Source: Acinetobacter sp. P8-3-8 (GTDB lineage Bacteria; Pseudomonadota; Gammaproteobacteria; Pseudomonadales; Moraxellaceae). Taken from it: a stretch of 32,865 nt of DNA. Location of the stretch: the NCBI RefSeq assembly GCF_000214135.1, contig NZ_AFIE01000041.1, forward strand, positions 1 to 32,865, written 5' to 3'. This document shows, piece after piece, positions 1 to 9,343 of the stretch (the first letter of the stretch is position 1; each line of letters begins with the position of its first letter). A program made the translations under genes and the position numbers. The notes beneath the pieces are model-generated. The model saw only the letters and a program-made list of their open reading frames with translations. It ran no database searches and was not told the origin of the DNA.

Positions 1-75
1 AAAGAAAGCATTAAAATTAAAAAGAGATAAGAAAATAGAGCTAAGTTCGTATTTAAGATATATTTCAGATAGTAG

Positions 76-1458
76 CTATGGGGCAATATCAAGTTGCCTA
101 CGAGCATGCTTAAATGCTGTTCTTAAACCTTCTTCTAAGGTCGGATGATAAAATGGTTTTTGTAAAATATCATCGAGAGTGACTTCTTCTGAAATCATCC
201 ATGCTAATGAATGTGCCATATGTTCTGCTGATTCAATAAATAATTCTGCTCCAAGTAGCTTTCTTGTATTCTTATCGATATAGACTTCTACAGCACCCTT
301 ATTTTTACCCAAAACTAAAGCGCGTCCTTGTTTTTCATAAGATGCATATCCTGTTATGAATTCAGCCCCTAATTTAGTTAGGTTTGCATAATTGAGCCCA
401 ACCACTGCCATTTCAGGATTGGAAAATACAATTCCCAATGGAGTTAAGCTTTTTAAATTTAAGATCTGAGGAAAGTTTAAACAACTCGAAATTACTAATT
501 TTCCTTCATTTGCTGCTTCATGTTGTAAAGGGGTTTGTGTAAATGCATCACCGATAATAAATATAGGCAAATTAGCAAGTTGTTTAGTTTCATTATTTAC
601 GGGTAATTTTTTTAGATCGGAGAAAGACGGATCTATATTCTCTAGATTTAATGTTTTTAAATTACTTTGACGGCCTGTGGCAGCTAGAATATATTCAACA
701 TGAATTTGTTTGGATTGACTATTTTCAATAAAGTTTATTTCAATATCATTGTCAATATTTTTAACTGAACTCGGTAATATTTCAAATTTGATATTTAATT
801 CTTTACTAAGCTCTATTTGAGCAATTTCTTGAAGAAGAGGGCTACTGAGAACACCGACTTTTTTACTTCGCGCAAATACGGTTGTTTTCACGTCTAATCG
901 TTGCATTGCCTGCGCAAGTTCAATTGCAATGACTCCACTTCCTATAATTGCAATTGATTTTGGTAGAGCTTCTAATTCGAAAATTTCATCAGAAGTAATG
1001 AGTCTATTTCCATTTTCTTCTTTCCATGCAGCTTCATAATTGGGTGTTGAACCTACAGCAATAATGAATGATTTGGCTGAATAGAATTGATTGTTGACCT
1101 CAATTGTATGGGGATTTATAAATTTTGCTTGTCCATTAATTTTATGTTTTGGATTCCAGCTATCAACATCTTTTAGTGTTGCTCGTGTAAAACGATCACG
1201 TAATTTTCTTACATGTTGCATTACATTTGAGGTATCTATTTCAGATTGAACTGTTAAACCGACCTCATCAGCATGCAAAATATCATGCATTCTATTGGCT
1301 GTGGAAATAAGAACTTTACTCGGCATACATCCGACACGTGCACAAGTTGTATTCCACGGACCATCATTGATAATTAAAATATTAGATGTGTATTTTATTG
1401 CTTCTTTGTAAGCACTAATCCCTGCAGTTCCTGCACCAATAATGATAATGTCGTACAT
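76..1458 (-). CDS. Dihydrolipoamide dehydrogenase-like FAD disulfide oxidoreductase
   Basis: This 460-residue protein belongs to the class I pyridine nucleotide-disulfide oxidoreductases, which move electrons between NAD(P)H and a substrate disulfide through FAD. The N-terminus has the FAD-binding GAGTAG loop (residues 8-13). The redox disulfide lies in CARVGCMPSK, near residues 39-48. A second dinucleotide loop (GSGVIA) is near residue 173, and the C-terminal dimerisation domain carries the HPTLEE catalytic His-Glu pair. Length matches the family. GGAG lies 5 nt before the ATG. No 2-oxoacid dehydrogenase subunit genes adjoin it, so it is probably an accessory copy. The true substrate (dihydrolipoamide, another disulfide, or a metal ion) cannot be read from the sequence. 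A 16-bp palindrome sits just upstream of the start. Confidence 0.85.
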   Translation of the reverse strand: MYDIIIIGAGTAGISAYKEAIKYTSNILIINDGPWNTTCARVGCMPSKVLISTANRMHDILHADEVGLTVQSEIDTSNVMQHVRKLRDRFTRATLKDVDSWNPKHKINGQAKFINPHTIEVNNQFYSAKSFIIAVGSTPNYEAAWKEENGNRLITSDEIFELEALPKSIAIIGSGVIAIELAQAMQRLDVKTTVFARSKKVGVLSSPLLQEIAQIELSKELNIKFEILPSSVKNIDNDIEINFIENSQSKQIHVEYILAATGRQSNLKTLNLENIDPSFSDLKKLPVNNETKQLANLPIFIIGDAFTQTPLQHEAANEGKLVISSCLNFPQILNLKSLTPLGIVFSNPEMAVVGLNYANLTKLGAEFITGYASYEKQGRALVLGKNKGAVEVYIDKNTRKLLGAELFIESAEHMAHSLAWMISEEVTLDDILQKPFYHPTLEEGLRTAFKHARRQLDIAP

Positions 1459-1467
1459 GAGGGCTCC

Positions 1468-1483
1468 AAGTTAAGTTTAACTT
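1468..1483. promoter_or_regulatory. Palindrome upstream of the lpd-like gene
   Basis: AAGTTAAGTTTAACTT is a perfect inverted repeat with two 7-bp arms and a 2-bp spacer. It begins about 10 bp upstream of the flavoenzyme start codon, just beyond its ribosome binding site. The position suits a repressor operator or an mRNA 5' stem, but no regulator gene lies next to it. The functional assignment is inference only. Confidence 0.3.
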
Positions 1484-1675
1484 AATATATTGAAAACTAA
1501 TTATCAAACAAACATTTATATAAAGCATCTTTGTAAGTAATCTTTTAATCATATATTTATTTGAATAAAATTAAGTATTAGATTGCAAATTTTTGTAGTT
1601 TTGAGTACATTTCCTGTAAAAGCCATAAAAGTGTTTTTTAGGGTAATACATATACTAAATACAATGGATGCAGTC

Positions 1676-4600
1676 ATGACATATTTTAAAAAATTAGGGG
1701 CACAGGTTACAGTTCTAGCTTCTTCTATAGCTTTAGTTGCCTGTGGTGGAGGCGGTGGCGGTTATTATGATGATCAAAATAGCAATAATAACAATAACAC
1801 TGGAGGAAACGGTTCAACGACAGATACTAAAACAGTTGTTGAAAGTTTAAATCTTAGTTTACAAGATGCTAATGCGAAACCTATTGAAATTGCAAGTGAT
1901 AATTCTAAAGTCTTAATTGCTGTGCAAGCATTAAATAGTGATAAAGGTGGTGTTGCAGCAAAGCTTGTTAATTTGTCAATTGCAGACAGTGATAAGTTAG
2001 GTGTGACCAGTAAAACGTCACAAGTAACAACAGGTGAAAATGGTGTTGCTGTATTTGAAGTGAATATTCCTACACTAAATACAGATTCTGGCAAAGTACA
2101 GCTTACTGTAAATGTAGATGGAACGACAATTAAACAGGTTTATACCTTAAATATTAAAAAACAAGTACGATTCAAAGTGAATATAACCTTAAAATTCAAC
2201 AAGGTGTTGTTCTTAATTTGCCAAAGGGTTCGGCAAGTATCACAGCTCAAGTTACAGATAAAAATGGTGGTGTAAAGGCTAATCAAACTATTTCTTTGGC
2301 TTTACCTGCTGAGATGCAAGGCAAATTCTCAATTGCAAATGGTTCTAGCTTAACAACGGATAGTTCTGGAAATGCTGCATTTACGATTATGGCAAATTCG
2401 GATTTAACTGCTGAAGATATTTCTAAATTTGTCGCAACATCAATGGATTTGAACTTTAAACTAGTGGATGAGTTTAAGGCTGAAAGTCAGGCTAAAGCAT
2501 CAATTACTTTTAAAGATGTTTCACAGATTGTTCAAAAGTTAGAAATTGTAACGGAAGATGCACCAATTGTTGCTCAAGGTGGGACAACTAAGGTTACTGT
2601 TGTCGCAAAGAATAGTAATGGTGATCTGCTAGCAAATAAGAAAGTTAAGTTATCTTTTACAGACAATAGTGCTGTATATGGCGTTAGCATTAATGCTCAA
2701 GAAGTAACTACAGATGCTAAGGGATATGCTGTCTTTACCCTTAAATCAGCATCTTCTTATCCAATTGCCTTGTCTCAACAAGGGGTTAATCTTAAAGCAA
2801 CTTATGTTGATACAGCGGATATTTTTGCAACAGCAACTGTGAAAGTAACGACGGCAGATACAACTGCATCAAATGAACAAGCTTTACAACGTCTGGAAAT
2901 AGGTTCTTCTTATAAAGTTAATGCCAAGGGTGATTCTGTTACGATTCGAGTCAAAGGTATTAATAACAAAGGTGAAAAAGCAACTCAAGGGAAAGTTAAG
3001 TTAACCTTAAACGCTGAAGCGCTTTCGAACGGTGTAGAGATCTTTGGTGGTGACAATACTTCAAACGTTGAACAAACTTTTGATAAAGATGGTTATGTTT
3101 TCTATACATTAAAAACCAATGCAAGCACACCTCAAGCAGTTGAGACTTTGGTGGGAGCTGGAATCACTGCAACATTTACAGCTGATAATAATGTAACGAA
3201 CAGTATTAAAATTTCTGTTGAAAGTGAAGCTAAGTCTGAAGAAGCTTTAAGTTATCTTGCAATTGATCCCATTAATGCTGCATATGATTTTACAAAAGAT
3301 CAAACCATTACGATTAAAGTAAAAGCAACAGGGATTAAAGGTAGTGCCTTAAAAGGTGAAACTGTAAATCTTACTTTTGCACAAGCATATTCAGTTGCTG
3401 AATTACAAAAATTAGGTTTGAGTTTAACCAGTTCTGCTGAAGCACTTACTGATGTGGCGGGTTATGCGACATTTACTTATCAATATAAAGCGAGTGGTAG
3501 TACTGAGCAAAAAGCACTTGTTGAGAATGGTGTTGGACTTATCGCTAAACCTACAAGTGGTGTTGGTACAGCAAGCACAGCTCATCTCAATTTTAAAGCA
3601 CCAACTGCTCAAGGTGAAATTGATTTAGATTATTTAAATGTCGATATGCCTGGTGGCCTTATTTTAACTGCAAATAGTGAGAAACCTATTGCTGTAACTG
3701 TAAACGCTACGGGGACAGATGGTAAAATATTAGCCAATCAAAAAATTGCTATAGGTTTAAATGATGCTGCACTGAGTAATGGTGTAAGTCTTGCAACAGC
3801 TTCATCGCTTACGACAGATGCGACTGGTAAAGTTACGTTTAATCTTAATGTGAAAGCGAGTAATACAACTGAATTAGCAAACTTAATTGCAAATGGTATT
3901 ACTGTTGCGGTTAAAGGTGTACGTAAAGATGGTTCAGTTTATACCGTTACACGTAAAGTTGAAGTTTCTCAGCCTGCTGTCGTTATTCCAGATTTAGCTG
4001 CTTTAAACTTAAGTTACGATGTTCAAACAGTATCTGTACTTGGTGGCGAAGTTCGTGTCAAAGTTATTGCAAAAGATGCTTCTGGTGCAATCATCCCGAA
4101 TACTCCTGTAGCAATTGCACTTTCAAGTTTAGCGGGATCAAGAGTTTCTCTATCTGATTCGACTGTAACTACGAACAGTAAAGGTGAAGCAGAGTTTACT
4201 GTGAAAGTTGCGGAAGGCGCTTATGACGCAAATTTAATTAAGAATGGTATTACTTTTGCTGTTGTTGGTAACAATTTAAATAATGGGGATCGTATTCAAC
4301 AGACAGGTACGATTCAGGTTGCTATTCCTAAAGATTCTGTCAATTTACGTCTAACTGCTGATAAAAAAGAATTGGAATTTGGTAAGAGCTATCAAGTACA
4401 AGTTGCAGTTAAGGATGAGCTTGGGGCAAACACGGGATATCCTGTTAATTTAACGTTAAACCAAGAAGCATATGATGCTGGCATTCGATTAAGTGCGGAT
4501 TCAGTTGTAACAACTGCAAATGGTCAAGTTCCTGTCACGATTATTGTTCCAAAAGAAGTTTCAAGTGCGGCTAAGCAAGCTTTACTTAATTTAGGTCCGA

Positions 4601-6138
4601 ATGCGATTCAAATAAAGGGAGCTATTAAGAATCCTAAAGGTGAAGTTCTTGAATCTACATTAGCATTTAGTGTTTTTGATGCAGTAAATCCGAATCACTT
4701 AACGATTGGAACATCTAAAACCAATCTTAGCATCAATGGTGATAAGTCAATTGTAACCGTTCAGCTATTAGACAGTAACGGTCTGCCAGTTAAAAATGAA
4801 AATGTAACTTTAGCTGCAAATAATGCTGCAACATTAATCATTGGTACTCCTGGTGGTGGGCACTCTACAAATACAAGTGAGCCTCAAACGGTAACTACAG
4901 ATTCTAATGGTAATGCTTATTTCTCTGTTGAGATAGATCCAGCGACTGTGGATGGCGATTTGCTCATCGCAAGTGGTATTGAGCTTACTGCAAGTAATAC
5001 CAATGCAAATGGTGCAATGACTACACAGATTTATCGTTTAAGTGCGTATAAGCCTTCACCTGTAATCACAACCCCTCAACCGGCTCGTTATAATTTAAGA
5101 ATTGAATCAAATAAGCCAACTGTAAATGTGCGTAATGATTTGGCTGATGTAACTGTAACATTGGTAGATCAGAGTGGTGGCGGTGTTGCGAATAAATACG
5201 TAAATCTTAGTATTGAGGATTTTGCTCGTAATGGTGCAATTATTGTTGGTGCATCTGGTCTTACAACAGACCAAAATGGACAAGCCGTATTTAAAGTTAA
5301 GATTGATGAAAATGCACGTAATCCTGGATATACTGCTACTGCGTTTGATCTAGATAACTTAAATTTAACAGCTAAATTCAGTGAAACTGGTTATCTTGAT
5401 GCACAGCAAGTTTCTCGTATTGATGTTGTACAGTCTGCGGTACAAAATCCAATTGCTTCAATCGTAATCGGTGTAAATCCTACAGAAACCGGCACATCTA
5501 CAGATGGTGTCTATTACACGCGTAATCTTTCGGTTAGTGTTGTGGACTTTGATGGTAAGCCTTTGGCAAACCAAAAAGTTGAAATGGATATTGCACCGCG
5601 CTCTTATGAGAAGGGTAGTTATATTTGGGCTTTAGCTCCTGTTCCTGGTTCTAATCCAGTTGCAAAATGGGTGGGGCCAGCGCAAGCATATTATAATTTA
5701 AACAATTCGAATGTTTATTTAAATAATGGTATCCCAACCAATAATAATGGAACACCTACGGATAATACTGATGACTTCCCTGAGCCTACAGTATCCAATC
5801 CTTTTATTACTTGCCCTGTAAACCCTTCATTTACTGCTATTTCAAATGCTGAAGTAACTAATATTCCAGTAAAAGTTCCAACCTTCTTAGGACAAGGTTC
5901 AACAGCAACTTATACGACGGATTCTGAAGGTAAATTTGATTTTGTTATTCGTTATCCGAAGATTTATGCACAATGGTTGAATATTCAAATTGGTGCATCT
6001 TCTCAAGTAGCGACTTTACCATTTAGAACGACTTATAATTTAGGTTTATCTTCTGTATCAAGTGACTATAGTACAGATGGAACATATGGCCCTAATTTAA
6101 ATAGTCCATATGGTATAAACACGACTACATGTCCTTAA
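1676..6138 (+). pseudogene. Giant Ig-like (Big_1) repeat lipoprotein, frameshifted
   Basis: This is a secreted, probably surface-exposed lipoprotein built of bacterial Ig-like repeats. The start at 1676 gives a signal peptide ending in the lipobox LVAC (Cys23). A Gly6 run and an Asn-rich spacer follow. About eleven repeats show the Big_1 signature (TTD-x-x-G-x-A-x-F), with repeat motifs near 2024, 2350, 2704, 3079, 3444, 3808, 4165, 4507, 4891, 5260 and 5911. Their spacing is about 330-385 bp except the last (about 650 bp). The reading frame changes between the TAA at 2155 and the first-frame stop at 2273. One extra A in the A6 run at 2156-2161 would restore a single protein of about 1487 aa. 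The downstream part (2158-6138) has no plausible initiator of its own. Two Cys residues occur in the C-terminal quarter (FITCPV and the terminal TTTCP). The gene could be a real pseudogene, phase-variable, or a sequencing error. An adhesin role is inferred from the family. Confidence 0.8.
2156..2161 (+). other. A6 homopolymer at the frameshift
   Basis: The upstream frame reads ATT AAA AAA CAA here. The downstream frame continues as ACA AGT ACG ATT CAA, giving TSTIQSEYNLKIQQG, which matches the start pattern of the next Ig-like repeat. A 7-A tract would join the two frames. The context is T AAA AAA C, which is not a classical X XXY YYZ slippery heptamer for tandem -1 slippage, so a simple indel is favoured. 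Confidence 0.6.
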
Positions 6139-6147
6139 TTTTTATCT

Positions 6148-6176
6148 AAAAAACAGCGCCTCGGCGCTGTTTTTTT
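6148..6176. terminator. Bidirectional intrinsic terminator
   Basis: The stem AAAAAACAGCGCC / GGCGCTGTTTTTTT has a 2-nt centre. It lies 9 nt after the stop of the Ig-like lipoprotein gene. The A-tract on the left arm means it can also work on the minus strand, where the small lipoprotein gene ends inside its U-tract. Confidence 0.85.
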
Positions 6177-6282
6177 ATTTGATCGAAGTCCCCATACTCA
6201 CTCCGACTGTCGGTCTGACATTCATGGAGCTACAAGCAGAAAGAAATATGCAAGATAGAACTAAAATACTGATAATTTTCAT
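6175..6282 (-). CDS. Small lipoprotein, 35 aa
   Basis: An ATG at 6282 opens a 35-residue reading frame, MKIISILVLSCIFLSACSSM followed by NVRPTVGVSMGTSIK, ending in TAA. The N-terminus is a textbook lipoprotein signal: a Lys, a hydrophobic core and the lipobox LSAC with Cys17 as the lipidated residue. The mature peptide would be only 19 residues. An in-frame ATG at 6294 would add four residues. A Shine-Dalgarno-like GGG lies upstream of the 6282 start. The stop codon lies within the shared terminator, convergent with the Ig-like lipoprotein gene. The role is unknown; such tiny lipoproteins are often left unannotated. The clean lipobox and fitting terminator argue for a real gene, but coding potential is not proven. 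Confidence 0.65.
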   Translation of the reverse strand: MKIISILVLSCIFLSACSSMNVRPTVGVSMGTSIK

Positions 6283-6368
6283 AAATAAACCCATACTAAA
6301 TTTAAACTCATTGTAATTGTTTGAATAAATCTAAGCTGTAAAGAATTATAAAATTTAGTCATTAAATG

Positions 6369-6397
6369 AAAAAAGCACCCATAAATATGGATGCTTT
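6369..6397 (-). terminator. Intrinsic terminator of the DUF442 gene
   Basis: On the minus strand the stem AAAGCATCCAT / ATGGGTGCTTT (one T-G wobble) is followed by a T-tract, about 20 nt after the stop at 6416. Confidence 0.75.
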
Positions 6398-6415
6398 GCG
6401 TATTTCTGGTTTGGA

Positions 6416-6751
6416 TCAATCGTCCAGTAAATCCATTTGTTTTGCAATTTGATATAAATTATTTGAACGATTACCTGTGCGGCAAAACATCAGTACTGGT
6501 TTAGGCAATTCATTGAAATGATTAGCAAAGGTTCTTACATCAACTTCAGTGATCTGACCAGCAACCACAGGCTGATAAACATAATCTAAACCAGCAGCAC
6601 GTGCAGCCTCTTCAATTTGAGCGCTTGTAGGTTGTTCAGGGCCACCTTCCAGATCTGGACGGTTATTAATTACAGATTTAAAACCCTTTTCAACCACTTG
6701 AGGAATATGTTCAGGATTAATTTGACCTGCAAAGCCTACAATTTCACTCAT
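6416..6751 (-). CDS. DUF442 / TIGR01244-type phosphatase-like protein
   Basis: This is a 111-residue single-domain protein of the DUF442 group, which has the fold of protein tyrosine phosphatases and occurs fused to beta-lactamase-fold sulfur dioxygenases (Blh type) in other bacteria. The N-terminal FAGQINPEHI and SVINNRPDLEG are characteristic. The active-site-like loop is FCRTGNRS, with Cys90 and Arg95. The start at 6751 is chosen because GGAG lies about 8 nt before it; a longer upstream reading frame exists but has no conserved sequence. The gene diverges from the alpha/beta hydrolase gene across about 125 bp. A role in sulfide or thiol metabolism is possible by analogy with the Blh fusions, but is not shown here. 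Confidence 0.8.
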   Translation of the reverse strand: MSEIVGFAGQINPEHIPQVVEKGFKSVINNRPDLEGGPEQPTSAQIEEAARAAGLDYVYQPVVAGQITEVDVRTFANHFNELPKPVLMFCRTGNRSNNLYQIAKQMDLLDD

Positions 6752-6876
6752 TTCGTCACTCCAATATGATTTAAAATCGAATATGCTATACATAATAGCA
6801 TTAAGCTCAGAAGTGAGTTTAAATGGCATAAGATTTATAAAAGAAAATATCAATAAGATAACGCAATGGAGCGCAT

Positions 6877-7773
6877 ATGTTCGAATATACAGTTGAACCA
6901 CTGTATATCCCAATTGGACAAGAGGTCATTGCTGCAGATTTTTATCGACCAAAAAATATAAAAAAACCACCTGTGATTATTATGGCACATGGGTTTGCCG
7001 CTTTAAGGCAATTTAGATTAGTAGCCTATGCACAGAAGTTTGCCCAAGCAGGTTATGCTGTTGTTTTATTTGATTATCGTTTCTGGGGTGGTAGTACAGG
7101 TTCGCCACGAGAATTAGTTTCTTTGAAGATGCAGTTAGAAGACTGGCGAACTGTGATTGCTTATGTCGCTAATCAAAAGAAAATTAATCATCGTAAGATC
7201 GTTTTATGGGGAACTTCCCTCAGCGGTGGATATGTTTTAAATCTAGCCAATGAGTTGAAAAGCATTCAAGCCATTATGGTTCAAGTGCCATTCGTAGATG
7301 GTGCAGAAACAGCAAAATTATTCCCAATCCAACAGTTACCTAAAGCATTAAAACTGTCTAGTCAGGATTATATGGGGGCAAAAGTGGGGATGCTGCCGAA
7401 AAAATTGCCTGTAGTGCATCCGTTTGATTTGTGTTTTATTCCAACCCAAGAGAGTTACAATGGCTATATGTCGATTGTAAATCCAGATTATTTTTGGAGT
7501 GGTGAAGTTCCTGCACGTGTTTTTTTCAATTTAATGCGTTTTAGACCGATCCAGACGGTAAGAAGTATTAACATTCCTGTTTTGTTTATTGCTTCTAAAA
7601 AAGACAGCTTTATCCCCATTGAGTCTAGTCGTGAAACAGCGACCAATATTGCACCTTTTGTACAATATTATGAATGGGATATGGCACATTTTGATATTTA
7701 TCATGGGAAATGGTTGGAAAAAGCCATTTCGACCCAATTAGAATTCTTACATCAACATATTGGAGTGAGCTAG
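6877..7773 (+). CDS. Alpha/beta hydrolase (S15/COG1073-like)
   Basis: This 298-residue cytoplasmic hydrolase has no signal peptide. The oxyanion-region motif AHGFAALR is near residues 38-44. The nucleophile elbow is WGTSLSGGY with Ser114; the usual final Gly of GxSxG is Ser116, as in S15-type hydrolases. Asp243 (KKDSFIP) and His271 (MAHFD) are the likely acid and base. GGAG precedes the ATG. It is the first gene of a probable operon with trxC, whose ATG directly abuts its TAG, and the thioesterase gene. The substrate is unknown; esterase, peptidase or dehalogenase-type chemistry are all possible within the fold. Confidence 0.8.
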   Translation: MFEYTVEPLYIPIGQEVIAADFYRPKNIKKPPVIIMAHGFAALRQFRLVAYAQKFAQAGYAVVLFDYRFWGGSTGSPRELVSLKMQLEDWRTVIAYVANQKKINHRKIVLWGTSLSGGYVLNLANELKSIQAIMVQVPFVDGAETAKLFPIQQLPKALKLSSQDYMGAKVGMLPKKLPVVHPFDLCFIPTQESYNGYMSIVNPDYFWSGEVPARVFFNLMRFRPIQTVRSINIPVLFIASKKDSFIPIESSRETATNIAPFVQYYEWDMAHFDIYHGKWLEKAISTQLEFLHQHIGVS

Positions 7774-8205
7774 ATGATTATTGTATGTCCATCATGTGGC
7801 GCTAAAAACCGTGTTCCTGAAGATAAATTAACGGCTCAACCGAGCTGTGGGCAGTGTCATCAAAATTTAATTCCACTGGCTCCAATTGAGTTAAATGAAC
7901 AAAACTTTAGCAATTTTGTGAGTAATAGTGATTTACCGATCATCATTGACCTATGGGCGGAGTGGTGTGGCCCATGTAAGATGATGGCACCACATTTTGC
8001 TGAAGTTGCGAAAAGCAACCCAAAGGTTGTTTTTGCCAAGATTGATACAGAAGCAAATCCACGTTTAAGTAGTGCTTTTAATATTCGTAGTATTCCGACA
8101 TTGGTTTTGATGAATAAAACCACCGAAGTTGCTAGAATAAGCGGTGCTTTACGTGCTAACCAATTACAAGAATGGTTAGATCAACAATTGAATGCCCTTA
8201 AATAA
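7774..8205 (+). CDS. trxC: Thioredoxin 2
   Basis: TrxC reduces protein disulfides in the cytoplasm using thioredoxin reductase and is a zinc-bound, oxidative-stress-linked thioredoxin. The N-terminal zinc ribbon has Cys5, Cys8, Cys25 and Cys28 (CPSC and CGQC). The active site is WCGPC with Cys65 and Cys68, and the cis-proline loop is RSIPT. At 143 residues it matches E. coli TrxC (139). The start codon touches the stop of the hydrolase gene (TAGATG), with GGAG inside the hydrolase end, indicating translational coupling. Confidence 0.95.
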   Translation: MIIVCPSCGAKNRVPEDKLTAQPSCGQCHQNLIPLAPIELNEQNFSNFVSNSDLPIIIDLWAEWCGPCKMMAPHFAEVAKSNPKVVFAKIDTEANPRLSSAFNIRSIPTLVLMNKTTEVARISGALRANQLQEWLDQQLNALK

Positions 8206-8226
8206 ATTCACGGGCTCGGAGTTATT

Positions 8227-8649
8227 GTGTCAGATTCTCATGTAAAACCAGAAGGTACACTGTCTTTACAAACCATTGCTATGCCAGCAGATACCAACTG
8301 GAGTGGTGATGTTTTTGGTGGTTGGATCGTTTCACAAATGGATTTGGCGGGGGCGATTCACGCAGAGCGTTTTAGTAAAGGACGTTGTGCAACTATTTCA
8401 ATTAATCAGATGACTTTCTTGGTTCCTGTGAAAGTGGGTGATGTGATTACTTGTTATACCAAAATTTTGAAAGTCGGTAATACTTCAATTCAAATGCAAA
8501 TTGAAGTATGGGATAGTCATGATAGTTCACGTGCTCCGAAGCGCGTAACAGAAGGGGTATTTACTTTTGTTGCCGTGGATGTTGCTGGGAATAAACGTCA
8601 AATTCCAGAAGATGTGAAACAAAAATATTTAGCTTCGCAAAGTGCTTAA
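8227..8649 (+). CDS. yciA: YciA-family acyl-CoA thioesterase
   Basis: This hotdog-fold thioesterase hydrolyses acyl-CoA esters in the cytoplasm. At 140 residues it matches YciA. Family features are the early MPADTNWSGDVFGGWIVSQM stretch with the catalytic Asp, followed by the hotdog helix with DLAGAIHAE. It starts with GTG at 8227, with GGAG 5 nt upstream, 21 nt after trxC. An intrinsic terminator follows. The symbol is by family resemblance; the acyl chain preference cannot be read. Confidence 0.85.
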   Translation: MSDSHVKPEGTLSLQTIAMPADTNWSGDVFGGWIVSQMDLAGAIHAERFSKGRCATISINQMTFLVPVKVGDVITCYTKILKVGNTSIQMQIEVWDSHDSSRAPKRVTEGVFTFVAVDVAGNKRQIPEDVKQKYLASQSA

Positions 8650-8668
8650 TTCACTATCTGTATTTGAT

Positions 8669-8699
8669 AAAAAAATCCCAATATTGATTGGGATTTTTT
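8669..8699 (+). terminator. Intrinsic terminator of the hydrolase-trxC-yciA operon
   Basis: The stem AAAAATCCCAAT / ATTGGGATTTTT with a 4-nt loop and T-tract starts about 20 nt after the thioesterase stop. It is symmetrical enough to serve the convergent SnoaL-like gene too. Confidence 0.85.
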
Positions 8700-8720
8700 A
8701 TGTCTATTTTTGAGTCATTC

Positions 8721-9239
8721 TCAAAACATTGTATTGGTATTTGCGCTGGGTTCAGGAACATCTTGCTGAACATCCCAGTGTTCGACAATTTTACCATTTT
8801 CAACTCGGAAAATATCAACTACTGCAACGCCACGATCTTGTGCATTTTCAGTTGAATGCACATGTAAAAAGACTAAATCACCTTCTGCAACAGCACGTTT
8901 GATCACACTTTTTGCTTCTTTATTTTCTTGGAAATATTGGGTGAAATAATTTACAAAAGGTACTTTCCCATCTGGAACATGCGGATTATGTTGAATATAT
9001 TGTTCGCCAATATATCGATCTGCATATGCTTTAACTTGATGTTTTAAGAATACGCCTTCGTAAAAATCGGTCACAATCTTTTTATTTTGTTCAGCTTGTT
9101 GAACCATCGAAATGGCATTTAAGGTTTGGTTGTTTACAGCCGTAGCAGATTGCTGAGGGTTCTGACTACATGCGGTCATAAGCACAGGTAAAATAAGTAA
9201 ACCCGAAATTAAGCATTTTTTGAAAGTGAGTTTAGGCAT
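8721..9239 (-). CDS. SnoaL/NTF2-like lipoprotein
   Basis: This 172-residue protein has a signal peptide ending in a lipobox (LMTAC, Cys24) and then a single SnoaL-like/NTF2-fold domain. Typical family elements are the first helix region with FYEGVF, YIQHNPHVPDG, and the final strands VVDIFRVENGKIVEHWD. The ATG at 9239 is preferred over a TTG four codons upstream, with GAGAA as the ribosome binding site. Cytoplasmic SnoaL relatives catalyse aldol-type ring closure or are binding proteins; the lipid anchor places this one in the periplasm, so its reaction is unknown. Confidence 0.8.
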   Translation of the reverse strand: MPKLTFKKCLISGLLILPVLMTACSQNPQQSATAVNNQTLNAISMVQQAEQNKKIVTDFYEGVFLKHQVKAYADRYIGEQYIQHNPHVPDGKVPFVNYFTQYFQENKEAKSVIKRAVAEGDLVFLHVHSTENAQDRGVAVVDIFRVENGKIVEHWDVQQDVPEPSANTNTMF

Positions 9240-9343
9240 GATTATTCTCAAGATGATTGTTTTAAGAACACCATCTTGAGAGATATCACAATGATTTTAC
9301 AGTGTATTATCGTCACTGAATTTCAGTATTTTAGTAAATTTTG

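Noticed and set aside
1774-2094. Minus-strand reading frame inside the lipoprotein gene
   Set aside because: It is the shadow of repetitive Ig-like coding sequence, has no ribosome binding site and no recognisable domain.
2150-2275. Programmed -1 ribosomal frameshift to make the full Ig-like protein
   Set aside because: The zero-frame context is ATT AAA AAA CAA, so tandem -1 slippage would put TAA in the P site, and I saw no obvious downstream stem or pseudoknot. An indel is simpler.
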